DNA of 7,941 nucleotides, taken from assembly GCA_030619405.1 (NCBI GenBank), contig JAUXBK010000123.1, positions 1 to 7,941 on the forward strand, read 5' to 3'. A program made the position numbers and the translations under genes. Each line of letters opens with the position of its first letter. Position 1 is the stretch's first letter. Shown here in pieces: positions 1-5,778 of this stretch. The notes below the pieces were generated by a model, which saw only the letters and a list, made by a program, of their open reading frames with translations, did not search any database and was not told the DNA's origin. Source of the DNA: Sedimenticola sp. GTDB lineage: Bacteria > Pseudomonadota > Gammaproteobacteria > Chromatiales > Chromatiaceae.

Positions 1-351
1 CTGGGGCAGATTCTGGGTGCTGAGCAGTTCCCCGCCGCTTGACTCCGCCACCTGCTTCACCTTCCGCTGCAGTACCGCCGCTGCCACTGCCGGGGTCGCC
101 GCATCGATGTAATACTCATTCTTCCTGTGCTGCAGACGCACCTGCTGCAACTGGGACTCCAGCAGCGGGCGCCTGGCACTCAGGGCCCGAAAGCGGGCCA
201 GCCGCTCCGTCAACTCGACCGCCCGCTCATCATAGTGCTGCATTTGCGCCCACCAGGGCAGAAAAACCACCGCCCCGACCGCGACCAGCAGCAGCAGCAG
301 TACCCCAGCCGACAGCAGACAGTGACAGCGCCTGTTTTCCGCGCCCTTCAT
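1..351 (-). CDS. gspM: Type II secretion system protein GspM, subtype b (partial, C-terminus outside the window)
   Basis: Bitopic inner-membrane protein of the T2SS assembly platform that partners GspL. My translation gives 117 residues with no stop before the window edge, so the C-terminus is missing. Visible: a short basic N-terminus containing Cys-His-Cys at residues 9-11, a hydrophobic membrane segment at about 12-34, a charged region likely to be coiled coil at about 36-78, then the motif ATPAVAAAVLQ at 85-95. The Y-x-x-x-ATPA-x-A-A-x-LQ pattern followed by a Gly-rich turn is what I recognise as the subtype-b GspM family (T2SSM_b), not enteric GspM. The ATG start is well supported: GGGGAG lies at 362-357, 5 nt upstream, and the gspL stop is only 2 nt before the ATG, implying translational coupling. 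Family call from remembered motifs, not a profile search. Confidence 0.87.
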   Translation of the reverse strand, partial: MKGAENRRCHCLLSAGVLLLLLVAVGAVVFLPWWAQMQHYDERAVELTERLARFRALSARRPLLESQLQQVRLQHRKNEYYIDAATPAVAAAVLQRKVKQVAESSGGELLSTQNLPQ

Positions 352-353
352 GG

Positions 354-1391
354 TCACTCCCCGGAGACCATGAGCCTGGCGGAGAGGTGGAACCGCTCTT
401 TACCCTTTGCCTGAACCACGGGTGACCGAAACCCGACGCCCTCGAATGCGGGCGAATCCTCCAGACGCTTGATCAAGGCAGTCGCCTGGGCGGACATGCC
501 TCGCAACTGCAGCTTCCCCTGCTTCAGCTCGAACTGCTGCAACCAGGTGTCATCGGGCAGCAGTACGGTGACCTCCTTCAGCGCTTCCAGTACTGTCGGC
601 GCCTCCCGTCGCCTGCTCGTTACGTAATCGAGCGACTCCCGGCTCTTTTCCAGTTGCGTCTGTATGTCCAGTACGGCGTTGGCTTCGCGCCTGGCCAGCG
701 CCACTTTTTCATTCAGTTCATCGATGATCCCGCTCTTCTGCCAGAGTGGTATCCCCAGCGCCGCTGCCAGTAACAACAGAAAGATGAGAATGAGTGCCCC
801 ATTGACCAGCAGCCGACCTCTGTCCAGGCGTGGCCGCGCATCCGGGGGAAGAAAGTTTATCCTGCTCCACAGCCCGTCGGCATCGATGGCGGCAGGGCCA
901 CCCCCCTTGCCCGTCAGCAGGGTAAGCCAGGATTCGACCCGGGCGCGGGGAACGATGGCCAGTTCGACCGGCAGGCGCGGAGCATCGGTATCAGATTCGA
1001 GGACCCTGAAATCGTAAAACACCTGATCCATGGTGAAAGGTGTCAATCGATCCATCTCGAAACCGATGACCTGTCTCAGGTTCTCTCTGGCTGCCGCGGG
1101 AAAAACCGCTCTCTTCAGTAGCACCCAGGGGAGCGGCACGCGGAGGATCAGCCGCTCCTTACGGCCTTTGAGAAAGACACCCAGCAGCTCACCGGAATTT
1201 TGCGTTTCCAGGGAGAGTCTCTCCAGCTCGTGGGGGCCATCGTCAGACTGCCGGTAGAGAACCGCATCCTGCTCCCCGAGTTCCAGAATCAGCGGGTTCA
1301 GCGACGAGGCGAGACGGGTGCGTAACCAGCCGGGCAGGCAGCACAGCAGCCCCTCTTCCCAGCGGCGCAGGATATCGCCGGGGGAGCCCAT
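354..1391 (-). CDS. gspL: Type II secretion system protein GspL with C-terminal PilN-like domain
   Basis: Inner-membrane platform protein that recruits the GspE ATPase through its cytoplasmic domain and pairs with GspM. With the ATG at 1391 it has 345 residues. Residues 1-190 are an actin-like cytoplasmic region containing the GspL signature FEMDRLTPF at 111-119. One membrane segment spans about 194-216, a coiled-coil stretch about 217-258, and a PilN-like periplasmic domain about 260-345 (LLPDDTWL at 277-284). The start is uncertain. AAGGGG directly abuts the ATG, which is too close for a good ribosome-binding site. In-frame TTG codons lie at 1433, overlapping the gspK stop, and at 1424; either would add 11-14 residues and tighten the operon. 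The reading frame stays open further upstream only as antisense-free overlap with gspK, so the ATG at 1523 is unlikely. The stop is 2 nt before gspM. Confidence 0.91.
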   Translation of the reverse strand: MGSPGDILRRWEEGLLCCLPGWLRTRLASSLNPLILELGEQDAVLYRQSDDGPHELERLSLETQNSGELLGVFLKGRKERLILRVPLPWVLLKRAVFPAAARENLRQVIGFEMDRLTPFTMDQVFYDFRVLESDTDAPRLPVELAIVPRARVESWLTLLTGKGGGPAAIDADGLWSRINFLPPDARPRLDRGRLLVNGALILIFLLLLAAALGIPLWQKSGIIDELNEKVALARREANAVLDIQTQLEKSRESLDYVTSRRREAPTVLEALKEVTVLLPDDTWLQQFELKQGKLQLRGMSAQATALIKRLEDSPAFEGVGFRSPVVQAKGKERFHLSARLMVSGE

Positions 1392-1425
1392 CCCCTTCAA
1401 GGGGACCCAATCAGGTAGTTTCAAA

Positions 1426-2427
1426 CTATTCAACCGGCTCTTCTTCCAGTTTCGGGGCCTGTTCCGGGGTCGCCCGGGGTGAATAGCTACGCTCCAGGAC
1501 GGCGTATCCCTTATCACCTGCACCCATTTTCACCAGGATCTCCCCGCGCACCCGAACACCTTCGAGGTCGGTATCGGCATAGATACGATAGGTGGGAGGG
1601 CCCGTCTGTGCTATAAAACGCTTATCTACACCGATCGGGAGAGGCACAGGCAGCCCCTGCGCACGATTCCGCTTTCTCAACGCCAGGTAGGCTGCGAGCT
1701 GATTGGTTTGCATACCGGGTAGCGCCTGCAATACCTCGGGAGAGGCAACAACAGGGTTGATTGTAGGCCGCCCCGCGTAAACGGTCAACGAAGGGGCCAG
1801 CCTGGCAAACAGCGCAGGTGTCACCCCCAGCACCATCTGCAGTTCACCGACACTGGCGAAATCTGCGTCCCCGGCCCCGTAGAGCAGACCGGCCGCCCGG
1901 TAGTCCGCGTCCTCCGCCCCGTTGAGACGGTGATTCGAGTCCGGATCGCGCCAGTCCTGGATGGCATCCTTGATCCTGGCGACCTCCTCACTCTCCAGCC
2001 CGGCACCTTTCAGCAGACCTTCCAGGAGCTCTGGCGCCGCGGCGTTGAGATCTATGCGGCCTGTCTCCGGCACGGCGCTGACACGGATGCCCCCGCCAGC
2101 GAAGGCCCAATCCCGCAACAGTCCATCGGCCGGCCACTCGCTCTTTTTCCCGCCGCGGCCGTCGGCCTGGGTCAGTTGCCACACCATGAAACGGGTCCCC
2201 GCATCCACCAGGGCCCGCCCCTGAAACTCCTGCCGGGTGTTGATGGTCATGCTCAGTTCTGTCCGCTGGGTCGACACCAGGGAGATCGCGATGACCGTCA
2301 GCAGCACGCAGACCCAGAGCACCAGCACCAGGGCCACTCCGCGCTGCCGCCCCGCTGGCAGCGGGGCGGCACGCCGTGTACGCGGTCCGCCGGGTGAGAG
2401 AGGCGGGCAGGAATCGCTGCTGGACAT
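1426..2427 (-). CDS. gspK: Type II secretion system minor pseudopilin GspK
   Basis: Largest minor pseudopilin; in the family it caps the pseudopilus tip on top of GspI-GspJ. 333 residues, a normal size. A long basic, Pro/Arg-rich leader of 30 residues ends in RQRG, with predicted prepilin-peptidase cleavage between G30 and V31, followed by a hydrophobic helix to about residue 50. Position +5 of the mature protein is Leu, not Glu, as is characteristic of GspK. The globular part carries family motifs: GRIDLNAA at 123-130, DWRDPDSNHRLNGAEDADY at 158-176, SVGELQMVLGV at 192-202, and an NP-x-x-ASPEVLQALPG helix-hairpin-helix-like segment at 224-238. The ATG at 2427 was chosen because it follows the gspJ stop by 2 nt; the frame extends to an ATG at 2511, but that would lie deep inside gspJ. 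A GGCGG sequence precedes the start. Confidence 0.94.
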   Translation of the reverse strand: MSSSDSCPPLSPGGPRTRRAAPLPAGRQRGVALVLVLWVCVLLTVIAISLVSTQRTELSMTINTRQEFQGRALVDAGTRFMVWQLTQADGRGGKKSEWPADGLLRDWAFAGGGIRVSAVPETGRIDLNAAAPELLEGLLKGAGLESEEVARIKDAIQDWRDPDSNHRLNGAEDADYRAAGLLYGAGDADFASVGELQMVLGVTPALFARLAPSLTVYAGRPTINPVVASPEVLQALPGMQTNQLAAYLALRKRNRAQGLPVPLPIGVDKRFIAQTGPPTYRIYADTDLEGVRVRGEILVKMGAGDKGYAVLERSYSPRATPEQAPKLEEEPVE

Positions 2428-2429
2428 TG

Positions 2430-3179
2430 TCAGCGCCCGCCACCAGCGGCGGGGAGAAAGCTGGCACCGCCCCCGCCACGACCGATCACCTGGCCATCGG
2501 GCAGAGCCCACACCATCTCCGGCCAGCTGCCGTCCGCATCCTTGATCTGAATTTTCACCAGCAGTGGGAGTTTGCGCTTATCCTCCCAGACATCATCCCA
2601 CTCCGGCTCACGCCCACCGCCGCGCACCCCGAAATAACTGATCGTCATCGACTCCAGTCGATCGACCAGAACGGTCTGGGTGTAGAGGGAACGGGTCTCC
2701 TCCTCCCCTGCGGGCGGGTCTCCCCCCCCGTCATAGAGGGGACGCCACCCGGGCACCCCCTCTGCCCCGCCCAGCGCATCCAGGTGATACAACCAGCGCG
2801 ACATCAGAAGGCGTTTTTTCTCCTGCCCCTGCCCGGTGTGGAGACGCATCAGATAGAGCCCCCCAACGCCCATGTGGGGGGGTGAAGGGGCCACCAGCTC
2901 CAAGGCATCCGGTCGGCCGGAAAAGAGCTGTCGGCGCTCGTTGGCGGCACGCCCCTGAAACACCAGTCGGGCCTGACCGATCTGCGTCCCCAGAAAGCGC
3001 CAGACCAGCCGCATCTCGTCAGATCGCGCCACATGTCGCTCGACGCTGTTCCAGCTGCGGTTTCCCAGCCGTATGGCACCAAACAGCAGGGTTACTATCA
3101 GACTGATGAGCGCCAAGGCGATCAACATCTCGACCAGCGTAAAACCCGGCTGCCGGTTCCAGGGACAGACCTTTCTCAC
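2430..3179 (-). CDS. gspJ: Type II secretion system minor pseudopilin GspJ
   Basis: Minor pseudopilin forming the tip complex with GspI and GspK; inserted in the inner membrane and exposed to the periplasm. 249 residues, slightly long. Basic leader of 12 residues, predicted cleavage between G12 and F13, then FTLVEMLIAL with the conserved Glu at mature position 5 and a hydrophobic helix to about residue 36. The rest is a beta-rich globular domain with family-like elements such as LELVAP, LLMSRWLYHL, VLVDRLESM and LPLLVKIQI. The C-terminal 20 or so residues are an unusual Gly-rich tail (GRGGGG ... AAGGGR) probably outside the fold. The start is GTG, sharing one base with the gspI TAG stop. AAGGGA at 3193-3188 lies 8 nt upstream and supports it. 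Confidence 0.93.
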   Translation of the reverse strand: MRKVCPWNRQPGFTLVEMLIALALISLIVTLLFGAIRLGNRSWNSVERHVARSDEMRLVWRFLGTQIGQARLVFQGRAANERRQLFSGRPDALELVAPSPPHMGVGGLYLMRLHTGQGQEKKRLLMSRWLYHLDALGGAEGVPGWRPLYDGGGDPPAGEEETRSLYTQTVLVDRLESMTISYFGVRGGGREPEWDDVWEDKRKLPLLVKIQIKDADGSWPEMVWALPDGQVIGRGGGGASFLPAAGGGR

Positions 3180-3577
3180 TAACCGGTTCCCTTACCCAGC
3201 CGCAGGGTGCTGAGCTCGACATCGCGTGCCTTACCATCTGCCTTCCAGCCGACCCACACATCGATTCGGTAGGGTTCCACCCGCCTTCTCTGCGACCCCA
3301 GGTCGCCCTCCTGATACGGCGTCACCTCGACCCGCCAGCGGTATGGTTCCTCCGCTTCACCCTGCTCCATTCCGGCTTCGAGCGGCCGGTCGACACCGAC
3401 TTCCGCTAATCTGGATTGGGCGATGATCAGCGCCTTGTTGTAGCCTTCACTGACGATGGTTCCCCGCACCCCGGAAGAGAATATCTGAAACAGCACCCCC
3501 AGGGAGAGGGAGAGGATCGCAAAGGCGACCAGCACTTCCAGCAGCGAGAACCCCTGCTGTTGCCGACGATCAATCAA
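3179..3577 (-). CDS. gspI: Type II secretion system minor pseudopilin GspI
   Basis: Minor pseudopilin thought to nucleate the tip complex with GspJ and GspK. 132 residues, the usual size. Leader of 9 residues (basic, three Gln), cleavage predicted between G9 and F10, then GFSLLEVLVAFAILSLSLGVL with Glu at mature position 5; this opening, followed by a helix containing ALIIAQSRLAEVG at about 49-61, is typical of GspI. The start is a TTG that overlaps the gspH stop by 8 nt. No other canonical start exists in this frame, because an in-frame TGA lies 7 codons upstream at 3598-3596. The gene is therefore probably translated by coupling to gspH. It ends one base into gspJ. Confidence 0.93.
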   Translation of the reverse strand: MIDRRQQQGFSLLEVLVAFAILSLSLGVLFQIFSSGVRGTIVSEGYNKALIIAQSRLAEVGVDRPLEAGMEQGEAEEPYRWRVEVTPYQEGDLGSQRRRVEPYRIDVWVGWKADGKARDVELSTLRLGKGTG

Positions 3578-4022
3578 GGATACGCACCCGCCCCGTCAAC
3601 CAATCCACATCGACATCGTAACTGCGCTCACCAATGCTCAACGTGACACGCCCACCGGTAGAGCCACCCGTGGGGTAAAACCGGATCGAACCCGATTGGG
3701 TGGTATCCGTTTCCGACTCCGCTGTCAGCAGCGCCACGTCGATACCCTTGGGGATGGCGTAGGCACGTGTCCGGCCTGTCACCCGGTACAGCTTCTTTTC
3801 CAGATCCAGCGTCAGAAGCGCCTCTTTCCGAGACCTGATGGCGTAGCTGCGGGCAAACCGGAGCCCGCCTGCCAGCTGCCGGGCCGCACCCTTCAGCTCC
3901 ACCCCCGGTATCGCCCTGGCAATCAAGGGCGGCACCACGGCCATGATGAAACCGGCGATCGCCAGTACCACGATCAGCTCGATCAGGGTAAACCCGCTCT
4001 GGGAAGCGGGGGCAGGTCTCAC
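3570..4022 (-). CDS. gspH: Type II secretion system minor pseudopilin GspH
   Basis: Minor pseudopilin linking the GspG shaft to the I-J-K tip. 150 residues. Leader of 10 residues from a GTG start, cleavage predicted between G10 and F11, then FTLIELIVVLAIAGF with Glu at mature position 5. The middle has ARQLAGGLRFARSYAI (about 46-61). The C-terminal half has the GspH-type pattern IRFYPTGGSTGGRV (about 112-125) and VDWLTGRVRI near the end, which separates it from GspG. The start is doubtful. GTG at 4022 is the only canonical start close to the leader but has no convincing ribosome-binding site. A near-perfect AGGAGG lies 42 nt further upstream in the same open frame; an ATA at 4052-4050 would give a 20-residue leader. 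The stop overlaps gspI by 8 nt. Confidence 0.94.
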   Translation of the reverse strand: MRPAPASQSGFTLIELIVVLAIAGFIMAVVPPLIARAIPGVELKGAARQLAGGLRFARSYAIRSRKEALLTLDLEKKLYRVTGRTRAYAIPKGIDVALLTAESETDTTQSGSIRFYPTGGSTGGRVTLSIGERSYDVDVDWLTGRVRILD

Positions 4023-4064
4023 GGCCGGAAGCCTGGGAGGCTGTCGGGTTATGGAAAATCGTCG

Positions 4065-4070
4065 CCTCCT
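4065..4070 (-). promoter_or_regulatory. Strong Shine-Dalgarno site upstream of gspH without a matching canonical start
   Basis: The minus strand reads AGGAGG here, 7 nt after the gspG stop. In the gspH frame there is no ATG, GTG or TTG within normal reach. The nearest start-like codon is ATA at 4052-4050 (12-nt spacing), and GTG at 4022 is 42 nt away. An ATT at 4059-4057 has ideal spacing but is out of frame with gspH. The site probably serves gspH through a non-canonical start, or marks a mutated or misread start codon. It is seen directly; its use is inference. Confidence 0.6.
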
Positions 4071-4077
4071 GAAGATC

Positions 4078-4509
4078 TCACTGCCCCCAGCTGGTGACGT
4101 CTATATTCTCGCCATCACCGCCTTCGGTATTGTCTGCGCCCAGCGAGTAGAGATCGAAATCACCGTGTTCGCCAGGGTAGGTATATTGGAAATCGTAACC
4201 CCAGGGATCCTTGGGAACCTGCGTCTTTTTAAGATAGGGGCCATTCCATTTTTTGTTGTCGTCCGGCTTCCTGACCAGGGACTCCAGCCCCTCCTCCGTA
4301 CTGGGGTAGTATCCGACATCCAGGCGGTAGAGATCCATCGCTGCACTGAGATCCTCGAGCTGAAGACGCGCAGTCTTGGTCTTGGAGCCACTCAGCTGCT
4401 TCATCACCCTGGGCCCGACGAGACCGGCCAGCATGGCCAGAATCGCCAGCACCACCAACAGCTCGATCAAGGTAAAACCACGGGCTCTTTTGATTCTATC
4501 GATATTCAT
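4078..4509 (-). CDS. gspG: Type II secretion system major pseudopilin GspG
   Basis: Main subunit of the periplasmic pseudopilus, needed in the largest amount. 143 residues, normal length. Leader of 11 basic residues (MNIDRIKRARG), cleaved between G11 and F12, then FTLIELLVVLAIL with the conserved Glu at mature position 5 and a hydrophobic helix to about residue 32. Family marks: VGPRVM at 31-36, DVGYYPSTEEGLESL at 64-78, NGPYLKK at 89-95, DPWGYDFQY at 101-109, and the C-terminal loop SLGADNTEGGDGENIDVTSW (122-141). The acidic residues of that loop form the calcium site known in this family. ATG start; a weak GGA lies 6 nt upstream. Unlike the other genes it is separated from both neighbours, by 47 and 55 nt, which may give it independent translation and higher yield. 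Confidence 0.98.
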   Translation of the reverse strand: MNIDRIKRARGFTLIELLVVLAILAMLAGLVGPRVMKQLSGSKTKTARLQLEDLSAAMDLYRLDVGYYPSTEEGLESLVRKPDDNKKWNGPYLKKTQVPKDPWGYDFQYTYPGEHGDFDLYSLGADNTEGGDGENIDVTSWGQ

Positions 4510-4536
4510 ATTTTTTCCACTTTAGATTAAGTTAAC

Positions 4537-4550
4537 GGCAGCGGGCTGCC
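4537..4550 (-). other. Small hairpin between gspF and gspG
   Basis: On the minus strand GGCAG-CCCG-CTGCC forms a 5-bp GC-rich stem with a 4-nt loop (a sixth pair would close the loop to 2 nt). It lies within the 47-nt gap after the gspF stop. What follows is AU-rich (GTTAACTTAATC) but is not a U-tract, so it is not a convincing intrinsic terminator. It could stabilise a processed gspG-led transcript; that is inference, and a stem this short can occur by chance. Confidence 0.35.
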
Positions 4551-4556
4551 AACGGC

Positions 4557-5777
4557 TCAAAAAGCCAGCTCGTTGGCACTGAGAACCGCCAGCAGGATCG
4601 ATATGATGATCCCCGCCACGATCAACCCCAGACCAACGATCAACAGCGGCTCCAGCAGGGTCAGCATCTGTTTGACACTGGCACGCACCTCTTTATCGAA
4701 AATATCTGCCACCTTGTTCAGCATCGGCTCCAGGTTCCCCGACTCCTCGCCCACCTTGATCATCTGCAGGGCCAGCGGGGGGAGTATCTTCTGTTCCAGC
4801 AGTGGGTCGGCCAATCCGCGCCCGCGCTTCAGGCTCTCCGCCGCATCGCTCATACCTTCAGCGATCACGCTGTTGCCAATACCTTCCTTCACCAGATTCA
4901 GTGCCGTCAGCAGCGGCAGGCCGCTCTCCAGCAGGGTTGCCAGGGTACGGGCAAAACGCGCCGTCTCCACTTTCGCCACCAGATCACCGAACAGGGGCCA
5001 GCCGAGCAGTCGCCGGTCCCAGCGCTGTCGAACCTGGGGTTTTTCCAGGCTGGCGCGGATATAGGCGGTCAACAGCAGCCCACCGCCCACCAGCAACCAC
5101 CAGTAATCCCGGAACAGGTCGCCGGCGGCGATCACCACCCGGGTCGGCAGGGGTAGCGCCTGCCCCATGTCCTCGAACATCTGGCTGAACTGTGGCACCA
5201 CGAACACCAGCAGCAGCACCACCGAGAGCCCGGCCACCACCAGCAGGATCAGCGGGTAGGTCAGGGCCGAACGGACGCTCTCCCGCAATTCATTCGACCG
5301 CTCGAGGTACTCCGCCACCCGCGCCAGCACCGTCTGCATCACACCACCCGCCTCGCCGGCCTTCACCATGCTGAGATACAGTGACGAAAAACTCCCTTTC
5401 TCCTCCTCCAGCGCCGCCGAGAAAGTGGCGCCTGACTGAACCTTTTCACGCAGGCGTATCATCAGCGCGCGCAGTTCCTCGTCGTCACTCAGATCACTCA
5501 GGATCTGGAGCGCCCGGTCCAGGGTGAGGCCGGCTTCGAGGAGGGTGGCCAGCTCCTGGGTAAAGTGCAGAATCTTCTTCTGTGGCAGACCGCTTGTGGA
5601 TGAACCGGAGAGTGCCTGTCGCAGTCTGCTGGCTATCCCGCCCGCCAGCACCACCTCGAGCGGCATACACCCCTCGGCCTGGAGATGATGCACCAGGGAC
5701 TGTTCATCCGCCATCTCCATCTCGCCATCGAACACCTCACCATTGGGTTTGACGGCCTTGTAGCTGTAAAGTGGCAC
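4557..5777 (-). CDS. gspF: Type II secretion system inner-membrane platform protein GspF
   Basis: Polytopic core of the T2SS assembly platform; contacts GspE and GspL and is thought to transmit ATPase motion to pseudopilin insertion. 406 residues, the standard length. N-terminal cytoplasmic region 1-65 (PLYSYKAVKPNGEV), then two homologous T2SSF domains at about 70-195 and 273-395. Repeat signatures appear twice: LLEAGLTLDRAL (79-90) and LLESGLPLLTAL (282-293); MVKAGEAGG (137-145) and MIKVGEESG (339-347). Hydrophobic segments at about 173-196, 225-241 and 373-400 are predicted membrane helices, the last containing LEPLLIVGLGLIVAGIII. The start is GTG, one nucleotide after the gspE stop. GGAGGAG at 5788-5782, ending 4 nt upstream, fixes it and sits inside the gspE tail, so the two are likely translationally coupled. 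Confidence 0.97.
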   Translation of the reverse strand: MPLYSYKAVKPNGEVFDGEMEMADEQSLVHHLQAEGCMPLEVVLAGGIASRLRQALSGSSTSGLPQKKILHFTQELATLLEAGLTLDRALQILSDLSDDEELRALMIRLREKVQSGATFSAALEEEKGSFSSLYLSMVKAGEAGGVMQTVLARVAEYLERSNELRESVRSALTYPLILLVVAGLSVVLLLVFVVPQFSQMFEDMGQALPLPTRVVIAAGDLFRDYWWLLVGGGLLLTAYIRASLEKPQVRQRWDRRLLGWPLFGDLVAKVETARFARTLATLLESGLPLLTALNLVKEGIGNSVIAEGMSDAAESLKRGRGLADPLLEQKILPPLALQMIKVGEESGNLEPMLNKVADIFDKEVRASVKQMLTLLEPLLIVGLGLIVAGIIISILLAVLSANELAF

Positions 5778-5778
5778 G

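Noticed and set aside
1392..1523. N-terminal extension of gspL to the ATG at 1523
   Set aside because: It would overlap gspK by almost 100 bp, and the extra residues are Arg/Pro-rich and unlike GspL.
2428..2511. N-terminal extension of gspK to the ATG at 2511
   Set aside because: It would overlap gspJ by 82 bp; the ATG at 2427 lies directly after the gspJ stop and already gives a full leader peptide.
3943..4530. 195-codon plus-strand frame across gspG and gspH
   Set aside because: It is antisense to two clear pseudopilin genes and has no recognisable domain or ribosome-binding site of note.
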